A program made the translations under genes and the position numbers. A stretch of DNA of 64,000 nt from Methanohalophilus euhalobius (lineage in GTDB: Archaea > Halobacteriota > Methanosarcinia > Methanosarcinales > Methanosarcinaceae). The stretch covers positions 36,595 through 100,594 of the forward strand of contig NZ_OBDR01000007.1 of assembly GCF_900215215.1 (NCBI RefSeq), written 5' to 3'. Shown here piece after piece: positions 36,440-44,895 of this stretch. Within the stretch, counting starts at the first letter, position 1, and every line of letters begins with the position of its first letter. The notes under the pieces were generated by a model that was not told the DNA's origin, ran no database searches, and saw only the letters and a program-made list of their open reading frames with translations.

Positions 36440-37726
36440 TTAAGACACCCTGTCATACTGCTGAAGGTATTTTTCGGATTTTATATGTGAACGACTGTTG
36501 AATGATTCCACTGCATCAAGAAGGTCTTTGTTACTGAGTTCCCGACGCTCCTCTAGCAGGGCATCCAGGACGCCCTCCCGGATTACCACTCTCAGGTCGG
36601 ATCCACTATAACCTTCTGTAATTTCGGCAATTGCTGCAGTGTCAAAGTCCCCTTCGATATGCCTTGTGACAATGTCAAGGATATTTTTCCTCATCTCATA
36701 ATCCGGAAAAGGGAATTCAAGTATTTCATCAAATCTTCTCCATGCAGCTGAGTCCAGCATGTGAGGATGGTTGGTAGCAGCGATCAGGAGTACTCCGTCC
36801 CTTGTTAGACTTATTTCATCGATTGCCTTGAGGAGTGTGTTGACAGCTCTTTTCAGGGCCGCATGTTCATCCGAGGTCCGGGTTTTTGCAATAAAGTCGA
36901 ATTCATCCACAAAAAGAATGCAGGGATTGAGTTTTTTTGCCAGTTCAAATACCCTGTCAATGTTCTTTGCTGTTTCACCAAGATACTGGTCTGTAATCAT
37001 GGATAATTTTACTTCAACAAAAGGAATGGATAACATTTCGGAGAGTGCTCTTGCAACTGATGTTTTCCCGGTGCCCGGGGGACCAACCAGCAATACCTTG
37101 CCCACATCGTACAGCCCAATTTCTTTCAGGTAATCCCTAAATTTGATGGCTTTGACTATCTTGTCAACTTCGGATTTCTGTTTTTTTGTGAGGATTAGTT
37201 CGGACATGCCCTGTTGTATATCTTCCGGGGCCAGGAGTTGTGCCAGTTTGAGCATATCTTCCCCGCCTTCTTCCTCCATTACCTCGGCTTTGAGGGAGTC
37301 TATCCATTCCCTGTCTACTTCCTTGGGTTTGGTGCTGTCCCGTGTTTTACTGTAGCTGACTCCTTCTTTTTCAGCTTTCTCAAAGTAATAGGCCAGTGCA
37401 GGATTTTCTTCGATACGACTGAAAGTGTCCTGTTTTTCGAACCAGCTAATGGCCATATCAAGAGAAGTTAATTTGATCTTGTAACCAACTTCATCGATTT
37501 CTACGAAGGGAAGGCCCTTTAATACTTTTTTAGTTTCACTTTCTCCATACAGTTTATTCACGTCAGTGAGGGATACATGAATGGGTCGGGGTACTCCTTT
37601 GGCCTCTTTTTTCCAGTAGTGCTTCCTTATGGGTTTTGGAAGGTCGTTGACATCCAATACTTGATTCTGGTTGTATATCTGGGCCGTCAACAAAAGTTCT
37701 ATTATATCAAGTGTATTGTCGGACAT
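36440..37726 (-). CDS. AAA-family ATPase
   Basis: 428 residues. One AAA module from about residue 200: Walker A LLVGPPGTGKTSVA, Walker B CILFVDEFDFIA, sensor 1 LIAATNHPHML, arginine fingers near AAWRRFDEILEFPFP. The ~190-residue N-terminal part is unlike Cdc48 or proteasomal ATPases and has no recognised domain. Forms an operon with the MBL protein. A partner function is not evident. Confidence 0.85.
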   Translation of the reverse strand: MSDNTLDIIELLLTAQIYNQNQVLDVNDLPKPIRKHYWKKEAKGVPRPIHVSLTDVNKLYGESETKKVLKGLPFVEIDEVGYKIKLTSLDMAISWFEKQDTFSRIEENPALAYYFEKAEKEGVSYSKTRDSTKPKEVDREWIDSLKAEVMEEEGGEDMLKLAQLLAPEDIQQGMSELILTKKQKSEVDKIVKAIKFRDYLKEIGLYDVGKVLLVGPPGTGKTSVARALSEMLSIPFVEVKLSMITDQYLGETAKNIDRVFELAKKLNPCILFVDEFDFIAKTRTSDEHAALKRAVNTLLKAIDEISLTRDGVLLIAATNHPHMLDSAAWRRFDEILEFPFPDYEMRKNILDIVTRHIEGDFDTAAIAEITEGYSGSDLRVVIREGVLDALLEERRELSNKDLLDAVESFNSRSHIKSEKYLQQYDRVS

Positions 37727-37845
37727 TTTGATACCTTACATCCAGGATTTTTATTTAAGGGCAGGTCGAAAACGGTTTGTCTGAACCACCCTATTATGTA
37801 TTTTCCCTAAATATAACTTATGCCACCCTGTTCGCATGTTCCAAG

Positions 37846-38310
37846 TCAGGCAAGTTTTAGATAGCCTTTACCGGGGGTGTAGATGTCTCCCGAATTTTTC
37901 AGGTTTTCAAGAGTTTTTTCGATTTTTTCTCTCTCAAAACCTGCCTCTTCAGCCATCTGGAATAACTGTCTGATCTGAATTTTTTCCTGTTTTTCAAGAG
38001 CATTTATGATATATTTAGAAGGATTTGCAGATCTTTTTTGAGTAGGCGGGCTTGGCTGGAGCTGATCAATGCTTGCATCTGATAGAATCTGGCTGACTTT
38101 TTTTGAATCGGATCCCTGTAGCTGTGCCTGAAGAGCTGTTCGTGCCGCTATTGCTTCATCGAGTATTTCTGTCCTGTGGAATTTCCTCAATTTACGAAAC
38201 TGCAAGGTTGCACCACATCTCTGGCATTTTATGGTTTTTTGACCCCGGTCTTCTGTAACCTGGCATTGCAAGCGGCATTTGGTGCAGACAATTACAGCAT
38301 AGGCTACCAT
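37846..38310 (-). CDS. Zinc-ribbon and winged-helix protein (DUF5817-like)
   Basis: 154 residues. An N-terminal zinc ribbon (CTKCRLQCQ...IKCQRCG, residues 9-33) and a C-terminal winged-helix-like part (IRQLFQMAEEAGFEREKIEKTLENLKNSGDIYTPGKGYLKL) joined by a helical, Gln-rich linker. This suggests DNA or RNA binding. Follows the prenyltransferase-like gene by 12 bases and probably shares its transcript from the YchF promoter. Confidence 0.72.
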   Translation of the reverse strand: MVAYAVIVCTKCRLQCQVTEDRGQKTIKCQRCGATLQFRKLRKFHRTEILDEAIAARTALQAQLQGSDSKKVSQILSDASIDQLQPSPPTQKRSANPSKYIINALEKQEKIQIRQLFQMAEEAGFEREKIEKTLENLKNSGDIYTPGKGYLKLA

Positions 38311-38322
38311 GTAAACACTTCC

Positions 38323-39009
38323 TTATTTTCCATAGCGGCGTTTCCTTTTCTGGAAATCCCTGATAATGCGTAAAAAATCAATTCTCCTGAAACGGTTCCA
38401 GTTAATATCTGTGAAATACAGTTCTGAATAGACGGATTGCCATATAAGGAAATCTGAAAGATGTCTTCCTCCCGAGCGTATTATCAAATCCGGTTCTCCT
38501 TCTATTGTCAGATGGGATTCCAGAATATTTTCATCAATATCTTCCGGTTCTATGTTTCCTTTTTCGACATCACAGAGGATTGTCCTGACAGAAGAGGTAA
38601 TCTCTTTTTTTCCGCCATATCCCAGTACAAAAATGATACTGGGGTCTTTTCCGGATTTTGTGAGTAATGTACTGCCGTCTTCTCCATATACGTCATAGCC
38701 TGTTTTAGGGGGCAGTTTGACGCATATTCTTTCAATGACCTGAACCAATCTGTAAATCATCTTGTTTTTGAGATCGGCTTTTTCATCCAGAATATCCACA
38801 TTAAAATAGATTTTCTTGATGTCAAACTCCTGGCACCAGTTTATGAATTGGAGTGTTTTTTGGCTACTATTTTTTTGGAGTAGATCTGTTTCAGGCAGGA
38901 CTATTGCAAGAGAGGAAGGTGGATTTTGATGTTCCTGTTGTATTTTTTTCAGGAGATGGTTTTCGTACAATTTATGTAGCAACCCGAAGCCCTCCTTCTG
39001 AGATGTCAT
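38323..39009 (-). CDS. Divergent cis-prenyltransferase, NgBR-like accessory subunit
   Basis: 228 residues of the UppS/cis-prenyltransferase fold. The C-terminal half is well conserved: EPDLIIRSGGRHLSDFLIWQSVYSELYFTDINW, ending RKRRYGK with an R-x-G tail. The N-terminal catalytic motif that should read like MDGN-RW is absent (IVLPETDLLQKNS), so the P-loop Asp is missing. That pattern fits the non-catalytic partner in heteromeric cis-prenyltransferases known from eukaryotes and from Archaeoglobus. A catalytic partner is not in the window. Overlaps the YchF stop by four bases. Confidence 0.72.
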   Translation of the reverse strand: MTSQKEGFGLLHKLYENHLLKKIQQEHQNPPSSLAIVLPETDLLQKNSSQKTLQFINWCQEFDIKKIYFNVDILDEKADLKNKMIYRLVQVIERICVKLPPKTGYDVYGEDGSTLLTKSGKDPSIIFVLGYGGKKEITSSVRTILCDVEKGNIEPEDIDENILESHLTIEGEPDLIIRSGGRHLSDFLIWQSVYSELYFTDINWNRFRRIDFLRIIRDFQKRKRRYGK

Positions 39010-40190
39010 TTGGCAGTTGAGACTATCTTTATAACATCTCCGTCCTTGAGTTCATATTTGTCTCCGAGTCTCATCCGGGTGCGCCCGTCTACAGCATAAA
39101 GGAAACGGTCCCCAATGTCGGTATGCACCTTGTATGCAAGTTCATGCGCAGTGGATCCTTTTTTGACCAGGTAGGCATCAGGAAGCATGCGACCTTTCTT
39201 GTCGGTCCAGTGCCCTTCATCTTCGACAGGGTAAACTACAATTAGGTCGAGCTGGTCAAAGACTGCCCGGTTGATGCATTCCTGTACTCCACATCCATGG
39301 GGTTTGCGGGATACCACGAAATTTTTAAGTTTTTCCAGTCCCTTTATCTGTTTTTCACTCAGGTCGCTTCCCTCTATGGCAAAGTCTTCATCACCTGGTT
39401 TGTAATCAATTGCTCCGGTACTGGCCGCATTTCGGATGGCCAATTCGGCTGCAGCACTTGTGGGTACGACTATAATCTCAAGTTTTTCAAGGTTTTCGAC
39501 ATTTTCCGGTGGGGCTACATCCAGTTTGTTCGCGGCGATGATGACAGGTTTGCTGAGCAGTCGGATGTACTCACAGAGCTGGCACATATCTTCATCTTCC
39601 CATTTGATATATTCGCGTTTGCCGAGCTGGTCTATTGCTATGTTCACATGTTCTTCACAGACCCCGGCTCCCATGAGCTGGTTTGCAATTGCTTCCTCTA
39701 CCTTTAGATTCTCTGCTTTTATTTTGCGTGCCAGGCGTTCCCAGTTGCGACACAGGATACCTTTCATCCACATGGTAATCTCCCTGTTGAGGAAATCGAC
39801 ATCCTCCAGGGGATCATGGCTGCCGATATCGCCAGGGTTGCCCTCTATATCTGTGGCGCCGGAGGCATCAATTACGTGAATGATTGCCTGGGCCTGGCTC
39901 AGTTCGTCCAGAAAGGCATTTCCCAGCCCGCGACCCTGGTGGGCATCGGGCACAAGACCGGCCACATCGATGATCTCGATTGGTACAAAGCGTATCCCGT
40001 CTTCACAGTTACCACATCTTTTCTCCCGCTCGATACACGGGCAGGTTGTGCGAACGTAGGTGATCCCACGATTGGCATCAATGGTGGTGAATGGGTAATT
40101 GGCGATATCCACCTCTGCCATGGTTGCGGCTTTGAAGAATGTTGATTTGCCTGCATTTGGCTTTCCTGCAAGGCCTATAGTCATTGTCAT
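39006..40190 (-). CDS. YchF/Obg-like GTP-binding protein (archaeal)
   Basis: 394 residues. G1 GLAGKPNAGKST, G3 IDVAGLVPDAHQGRGLGNAFLDE, G4 AANKLD, with a helical insert and a C-terminal TGS domain (about 325-392, ELAYKVHTDIGDRFLYAVDGRTRMRLG). A Cys cluster between switch regions (CPCIEREKRCGNCEDG) may bind zinc. YchF-like proteins bind ribosomes and are often ATPases. First gene of a three-gene unit. Confidence 0.9.
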   Translation of the reverse strand: MTMTIGLAGKPNAGKSTFFKAATMAEVDIANYPFTTIDANRGITYVRTTCPCIEREKRCGNCEDGIRFVPIEIIDVAGLVPDAHQGRGLGNAFLDELSQAQAIIHVIDASGATDIEGNPGDIGSHDPLEDVDFLNREITMWMKGILCRNWERLARKIKAENLKVEEAIANQLMGAGVCEEHVNIAIDQLGKREYIKWEDEDMCQLCEYIRLLSKPVIIAANKLDVAPPENVENLEKLEIIVVPTSAAAELAIRNAASTGAIDYKPGDEDFAIEGSDLSEKQIKGLEKLKNFVVSRKPHGCGVQECINRAVFDQLDLIVVYPVEDEGHWTDKKGRMLPDAYLVKKGSTAHELAYKVHTDIGDRFLYAVDGRTRMRLGDKYELKDGDVIKIVSTAK

Positions 40191-40297
40191 GTTCTATCAA
40201 TCACATGCTTGATGGATTTAACTTTTGTTGGTGGTTTAACGCTTTACCACCAAACATTTATATTCGAGAAGATAATTAGGAACCCAAGTCAATGAGT

Positions 40298-40369
40298 GTC
40301 CCGGTAGGGTAGCGGATATCCTTGGGGCCTGCGGAGCCTTAGACCTGAGTTCAAGTCTCAGTCGGGACG
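40298..40369 (+). tRNA. tRNA-Arg (anticodon GCG)
   Basis: Folds as a tRNA. Acceptor stem GTCCCGG (40298-40304) with TCGGGAC (40362-40368) and discriminator G. Anticodon stem GGGGC/GCCTT with loop CTGCGGA (40329-40335) gives anticodon GCG, which reads Arg CGC/CGU. T-arm CTGAG-TTCAAGT-CTCAG. The D-arm pairs GGG with TCC weakly. CCA is not encoded and no intron is seen. Two G-T pairs close the anticodon stem. Confidence 0.88.
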
Positions 40370-40384
40370 TACATTGTACTTTTC

Positions 40385-40457
40385 GGAGGCACTTTTTCCG
40401 TGTGGGTTAATTAAACCCTACTCGGTGGTGCCTCTGATGAGTATCTCCCTTTTTTGT
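40385..40457 (+). ncRNA. Structured hairpin after tRNA-Arg (terminator or small RNA)
   Basis: GAGGCAC (40386-40392) pairs with GTGCCTC (40428-40434); inside it CCG (398-400) pairs with CGG (423-425), and GGGTT (404-408) with AACCC (414-418) around AATTA. A T6 run follows at 40452-40457. The three nested stems suggest a real RNA structure, either the tRNA terminator or an independent small RNA. No coding frame. Confidence 0.4.
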
Positions 40458-40475
40458 TGTCATTTCTACTAATAG

Positions 40476-40674
40476 TCTCAAACATGTATTCGGTGTAACC
40501 ACACATCTAAGAATAATCATAATCGATTATCTTTCCGATGTGAAAAATGTGGTTATGAAACTAATGCAGACCTAACCTAATCGGTGCAATGAATATTGAA
40601 CACAAAACACGGGATTACAGGTATATCCTGGAATCTCAGGGGTGCTTGTCAGCCACCCGGACGAATGCTTAATT
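40476..40674 (+). pseudogene. TnpB C-terminal fragment (IS200/IS605 family)
   Basis: The translated fragment reads SQTCIRCNHTSKNN... then FRCEKCGYETNADL, the TnpB zinc finger (CxxC...CxxC) and final catalytic Asp region. After one frameshift it continues IGAMNIEHKTRDYRY and LSATRTNA before a TAA. Everything upstream, including most of the RuvC domain, is gone and replaced by a TAG at 40473. So it cannot make a nuclease. Confidence 0.82.
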
Positions 40675-40850
40675 GACATTCAAGCACCTTCCATAAGGGA
40701 GGGGTAGTTGACAATCTAGGGGTTGTGGAAACAGTTTACTTGCAGGGAATGAAGGACTGAAGACTGAATATTGCCGGGAAGTAGCTCAGAAATACCTATA
40801 CCATCGGTTGTAGGCATATCAGGCCTTCTCCTCTACTTTACCCCTTCTTA
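40675..40850 (+). mobile_element. Right end of the IS200/IS605-type relic, possible guide-RNA region
   Basis: The 3' flank of tnpB genes normally carries the omega/reRNA and the right-end hairpin. Here CCTATACC-ATC-GGTTGTAGG (40794-40813) forms an imperfect hairpin of the kind found at IS605 right ends, and the GGGAGGGGTAGTTGAC stretch has the look of these RNAs. No left end or tnpA is present. The rest of 40370-41029 holds the tRNA-linked hairpin and the thermosome promoter. Confidence 0.45.
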
Positions 40851-40926
40851 TTTATAAGATATTAGTTAATACTGTACCCGTCTCCTGTATATTTTCGATA
40901 TCTTTTTCTCAATCGTTCAAGCAACC

Positions 40927-40935
40927 TTTATATAG
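40927..40935 (+). promoter_or_regulatory. TATA box of the first thermosome gene
   Basis: CCTTTATATAGAAGTTC contains a strong TATA element. Initiation near 40960 would leave a ~70-base leader. The element and its flank (TTTATATAGAA) are matched exactly before the second thermosome gene at 55653, suggesting shared control, for example in heat shock. GTTC/GAAC arms (40938-40941, 40951-40954) lie between the TATA box and the start. Confidence 0.6.
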
Positions 40936-41029
40936 AAGTTCAATCATCTAGAACGAACAGGTTGAGAGTACATAGTGCTCTTTTCTTGATGCAATTTACT
41001 GGATCATAATTATATAAGGAGGTCAAAGT

Positions 41030-42649
41030 TTGGCAGGACAGCCGATATACATTTTAGCAGACGGAAGTCAGGTAACAAGGGGCAGAGATGCCCAGAGCAA
41101 CAATATTCTGGCAGGCAAGGCAGTTGCCAACGCAGTCCGTACTACCCTTGGTCCCAAGGGTATGGACAAGATGCTTGTGGATTCAATGGGTGATGTGGTA
41201 ATCACCAATGACGGTGCAACCATTCTCAAGGAAATGGACATTGAACACCCCACGGCCAAAATGATCGTTGAGGTGGCCAAGACCCAGGATGATGAAGTCG
41301 GAGACGGTACGACAACAGCAGCCGTACTGGCCGGTGAATTCCTTTCCAAGGCAGAGGAACTTCTCAAGAAAGGTGTACACCCCACAATTATTGCAACAGG
41401 TTACAGGCAGGCATCCAAAAAGGCGGTTGAAATCGTAAAAAGTATAAGTATAGATATTTCCCGTGACGATACTGAAGCCCTCAAAAAAGTGGCAAAAACC
41501 GCAATTACCGGCAAAGGTGCAGAATCTCACAAGGAAATGCTTGCAGAGCTTACCGTTGAAGCCGTATCTCTCATAGGAGAAGAAACGGATGATGGCTATG
41601 TTGCAGATGTAAGTGACATCAAGATAGAAAAGCAGGCTGGTGAAAGTGTTGGTGAGTCCAAACTTGTAAAAGGCCTTGTTCTTGATAAAGCCCGCACACA
41701 TCCCAATATGCCCGAAAAGGTAGAGGATGCAAAAATCCTTGTCCTCAGTATTCCGGTTGAATTCAAAAAGACCGAGATGGATGCCGAGATCAAGATATCT
41801 TCCCCGGATCAGATGCAGATGTTTTTGGACCAGGAAGAAAAGATGGTCAAACAGATGACCGACAAGATTCTGAATTCCGGTGCAAATGTTGTATTCTGCC
41901 AGAAAGGAATCGATGACCTTGCACAATATTACCTCGAAAAGGCTGGCGTATATGCCGCCAAGAGGCTCAAAAAGAGCGATCTGGATCGTATCTGTGAAGC
42001 TACCGGTGCAACCAATATTCAGGATATCGATGAAATTACTGCCGATGACCTGGGTTCTGCAGAACTTGTAGAAGAACGTGATATAAAAGGCAACAAGATG
42101 ACCTATGTCACAGGATGCAGGGAAAAGAAAGCTGTTTCAATAATCCTTCATGGGGGTACCCAGCACGTTGTAGATTCTCTCCAGCATGCAATTGACGATG
42201 CTCTTCACGTAGTCGCTGTGGCTCTGGAAGACGGCAAAGTAGTTGCAGGCGGCGGATCTCCGGAAGTAGAACTCTCCATGCGTCTTGGTGAGTATGCATC
42301 TTCCCTCAGTGGCAGGGAACAGCTTGCAGTTGCCAAATTCGCAGAAGCATTTGAAGTAATTCCTGAGACCCTTGCTGAAAACTCAGGCTATGATCCAATA
42401 AACAAACTTGTTGAACTGCGTTCCAAGCACGAAGAAGGCAACAAGAGAATGGGGCTTAATGTATATACCGGTGAAATTGTTGACATGTGGGAAAACGATG
42501 TAATCGAACCCCTCCGTGCCAAGACACAGGCAATTAACGCCGGCACAGAAGCAGCTGTCATGGTTCTTAGAATCGATGACGTTGTTGCAGCATCTCCTCA
42601 CTCCAATCAGGCATCCCCCGAAATGCCTGATATGGACATGGATATGTAA
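41030..42649 (+). CDS. Thermosome subunit (group II chaperonin)
   Basis: 539 residues. ATP-driven folding chamber subunit. Motifs: [37 protein letters not shown] near the N-terminus, [13 protein letters not shown] (ATPase Asp), and [16 protein letters not shown] near the C-terminus. The tail is short and acidic/Met-rich (MPDMDMDM) rather than GGM-rich. The start codon is TTG, placed seven bases after a perfect AGGAGGT. It is a paralogue of the subunit at 55738, and the two probably co-assemble. Confidence 0.96.
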   Translation: MAGQPIYILADGSQVTRGRDAQSNNILAGKAVANAVRTTLGPKGMDKMLVDSMGDVVITNDGATILKEMDIEHPTAKMIVEVAKTQDDEVGDGTTTAAVLAGEFLSKAEELLKKGVHPTIIATGYRQASKKAVEIVKSISIDISRDDTEALKKVAKTAITGKGAESHKEMLAELTVEAVSLIGEETDDGYVADVSDIKIEKQAGESVGESKLVKGLVLDKARTHPNMPEKVEDAKILVLSIPVEFKKTEMDAEIKISSPDQMQMFLDQEEKMVKQMTDKILNSGANVVFCQKGIDDLAQYYLEKAGVYAAKRLKKSDLDRICEATGATNIQDIDEITADDLGSAELVEERDIKGNKMTYVTGCREKKAVSIILHGGTQHVVDSLQHAIDDALHVVAVALEDGKVVAGGGSPEVELSMRLGEYASSLSGREQLAVAKFAEAFEVIPETLAENSGYDPINKLVELRSKHEEGNKRMGLNVYTGEIVDMWENDVIEPLRAKTQAINAGTEAAVMVLRIDDVVAASPHSNQASPEMPDMDMDM

Positions 42650-42652
42650 GAT

Positions 42653-42682
42653 AAGGTGGTTTCTATCACCTTCTTTTTTTTT
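42653..42682 (+). terminator. Hairpin terminator after the first thermosome gene
   Basis: AAGGTG (42653-42658) and CACCTT (42667-42672) form a stem with an eight-base loop, followed by C and a run of nine T. Confidence 0.75.
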
Positions 42683-42717
42683 AATGTGATTACTTTTCAG
42701 GGTAAAATTTAAAAATA

Positions 42718-42748
42718 TTGTTAACCATTGAGAGCACATGGTTAACAG
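42718..42748 (+). promoter_or_regulatory. BirA-type operator over the bioY start
   Basis: TTGTTAACC (42718-42726), 13-base spacer, then GGTTAACAG (42740-42748): a near-perfect palindrome matching the biotin-operator pattern described for BirA repressors in bacteria and some archaea (TTGTAAACC/GGTTTACAA-like arms). A TATA-like AAATTTAAAAATATT (42706-42719 region) precedes it and the bioY ATG (42738) falls inside, so the mRNA is probably leaderless and the repressor would cover the start point. birA is not in the window. Confidence 0.7.
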
Positions 42749-43286
42749 CAATGATTTATCCGATCCCCCAGTCAGGAAAATGGTCTATGCAGCCCTTTTT
42801 GCTTCCATGACCGCCGTAGGTGCTTACATCAGTATTCCGGTGGGTTTGGTACCTGTTACCCTGCAGACATTATTTGTAATTCTTGCAGGGGCGGTACTGG
42901 GTGCTCGATGGGGTATGCTAAGTATGTTCATCTATGTTTTACTCGGTATTGTAGGGTTACCTGTGTTTTCAGGGGGCAGTTCCGGACTCGGTGTGCTGGT
43001 TGGTCCCACAGGGGGCTATATCATTGGTTTTATTCTGGCAGCGCTTGTAATTGGTTACCTCTTTGAGAAATTCCAGAACAGATCCATTGCCGGTATGGTG
43101 GCCATTTTTCTTGTCGGTATGATTGCTATTTACGTTCCCGGCTATTTCCAGCTGATGTATGTGGCCTCCCTGGGGGTGCAGGAAGCATTTGTATTAGGTG
43201 TTGCTCCCTTTATCCCGGGAGCTATCATCAAGATTGCAGCCGCGACCATTATTTATCGCTACCTCAAGACGGAATCTTTGGTATGA
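42738..43286 (+). CDS. bioY: BioY, biotin-specific S component of an ECF transporter
   Basis: 182 residues with about six membrane helices. BioY features: ALFASMTAVGAYISIPVGLVPVTLQTLFVILAG (start of the conserved part), GSSGLGVLVGPTGGYIIGF and the C-terminal FIPGAIIKIAAATIIYRYL. Binds biotin and pairs with the ATPases and EcfT encoded next. The BirA-like operator at its start supports the substrate. Overlaps the first ATPase gene by four bases. Confidence 0.93.
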   Translation: MVNSNDLSDPPVRKMVYAALFASMTAVGAYISIPVGLVPVTLQTLFVILAGAVLGARWGMLSMFIYVLLGIVGLPVFSGGSSGLGVLVGPTGGYIIGFILAALVIGYLFEKFQNRSIAGMVAIFLVGMIAIYVPGYFQLMYVASLGVQEAFVLGVAPFIPGAIIKIAAATIIYRYLKTESLV

Positions 43287-44107
43287 TAGAGATTAAAGAT
43301 TTAAGCTTTGGTTTCAAAGAAAATCAACGTGTTCTTGACAGCATCAATGTGTCGATTGACAGCGGTGAATTCGTTGCCGTAGTAGGCGGTAACGGTAGTG
43401 GTAAGTCTACCTTTGTCAGACATCTGAATGGTTTACTGCTGCCGGATGAAGGTATGGTGGAAGTGTGGGATATGGATACATTTACTATCTCCAATCTAAC
43501 TGCTATACGCAGGAAAATTGGTATGGTTTTCCAGAACCCTCTGACCCAATTCGTAGGTGCCACTGTAGAGGAAGACGTGGCTTTTGGTCTTGAGAACCTG
43601 GCCTACCCTTCATCAGCAATTCGTAACAAAACAGATCGTTCTCTTGCAGAGCTGGGGATATCCCATCTGGCCGGCAAATCTCCTCTGGAACTAAGCGGCG
43701 GACAGATGCAACTTGCAGCCCTTGCAGGTGTCCTTGTCATGGAGCCTGAATGTGTGATATTTGACGAGGTAACGTCCATGCTGGACCCCCTCTCAAAACA
43801 ACAGGTGCTTGCAACCATTGCCAGGCTTCATGAAAAGGGCAAGACGATAATAATGGTCACTCACAATCTGGAGGAGGTACATCTTGCTGAAAGGGTTATA
43901 GCTTTTGAAAAGGGCAGGATTGTTTATGATGGCAAATCCTCTTTGTTTTTTGATTCCCCTGCTGTGTCAAACTCCGGTATTTCAATTCCTCCTCTTACTG
44001 AACTTGCCCTGTGGCTGCGGAATAATGGTCTGAAAGAGATCGATGTTTCAAACCCTGATGTTAATACACTGGAGGAATCTATCTGGCAATTGAAGTCAAG
44101 AATTTGA
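43283..44107 (+). CDS. ECF transporter ATPase (first)
   Basis: 274 residues. Walker A GGNGSGKST, Q-loop MVFQNPLTQFVGATVEEDVAFG (typical of ECF ATPases), signature LSGGQMQ, Walker B CVIFDEVTSMLD, switch His MVTHNLEE. A C-terminal extension after the ATPase core may contact its partner. The 3' end contains the GGAGG that seems to serve the next gene, and the two genes overlap by ~25 bases. Confidence 0.93.
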   Translation: MIEIKDLSFGFKENQRVLDSINVSIDSGEFVAVVGGNGSGKSTFVRHLNGLLLPDEGMVEVWDMDTFTISNLTAIRRKIGMVFQNPLTQFVGATVEEDVAFGLENLAYPSSAIRNKTDRSLAELGISHLAGKSPLELSGGQMQLAALAGVLVMEPECVIFDEVTSMLDPLSKQQVLATIARLHEKGKTIIMVTHNLEEVHLAERVIAFEKGRIVYDGKSSLFFDSPAVSNSGISIPPLTELALWLRNNGLKEIDVSNPDVNTLEESIWQLKSRI

Positions 44108-44895
44108 ATTTTTCATACGGGCAAAATTTAGTTTTACAAAATGTATCCATGTGCATAAAACCCGGTGAAATCGTGGGGTTGACGGGGCCTGTAGGCGCGG
44201 GCAAATCAACCTTGTTGCGTCTGCTTGTTGGTCTGCTAGAACCGGACAAAGGTATTGTGCAAATTGATGGTTGTCCATTCCATGTTAAAAAAGTCAGAGA
44301 AATGGTAGGTGTCCTGTTTCAGCATTCTTCCAGACAACTCTTTGAAAAAACGGTTTATGATGATATTGCTTTTGGTCCTTCTAATTTTGGTTTTGATAGA
44401 AGGGATATTGAAAGGCAGGTCAACAAGGCAGTAAATATAGTGGGTCTGGATAAATCCCTCCTTGAAGCATCTCCCTTCGGGATTAGTGGAGGGGAACAGA
44501 AATTGGTGTCTCTGGCAGGAATAGTTGCCCAGTCTCCCCGATATATGGTGCTCGATGAACCTTTTGCAGGGCTTGATACAAAGGGAAAAACGCGCCTCCC
44601 TCATATTCTACAGACCTTGCAGAATATGGGATTAGGAATCATCGTAATTTCTCATCACCTTGATAAACTGCTGGGAGTAGCTCCGCGAATTATCTACCTG
44701 CGGGATGGAATAATTTGTTTTGATGGTCAAAGGCAGCAGTACCTTTTGGATGATAGTCTTCCTCTACCGCCTATAACCGCTTTGATGAAGAGGCTGCATG
44801 CAAGGGGTTTACCAGTGAACCCGGCTACGTTTACAGTGAAAAGTGCAATCAAGCAATTGGAATACTTAGAAACCGGAGATGTGGATAATGCCTGA
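44083..44895 (+). CDS. ECF transporter ATPase (second), apparent CTG start
   Basis: About 270 residues. Walker A GPVGAGKST, Q-loop VLFQHSSRQLFEKTVYDDIAFG, signature ISGGEQK, Walker B MVLDEPFAGLD, switch His VISHHLDK. No ATG, GTG or TTG gives a full domain: the first is TTG at 44104, which would remove the first beta strand. The codons before it read (L)AIEVKN and then LNFSYG, exactly the normal start of such ATPases, and a CTG at 44083 lies seven bases after GGAGG (44071-44075). So a CTG start is proposed. Overlaps ecfT by eight bases. Confidence 0.8.
   Translation: MAIEVKNLNFSYGQNLVLQNVSMCIKPGEIVGLTGPVGAGKSTLLRLLVGLLEPDKGIVQIDGCPFHVKKVREMVGVLFQHSSRQLFEKTVYDDIAFGPSNFGFDRRDIERQVNKAVNIVGLDKSLLEASPFGISGGEQKLVSLAGIVAQSPRYMVLDEPFAGLDTKGKTRLPHILQTLQNMGLGIIVISHHLDKLLGVAPRIIYLRDGIICFDGQRQQYLLDDSLPLPPITALMKRLHARGLPVNPATFTVKSAIKQLEYLETGDVDNA

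Noticed and set aside
40794..40813. Considered as a second tRNA-like or terminator structure
   Set aside because: The hairpin is imperfect, lacks a T-run, and fits the right end of the IS605-type relic better.
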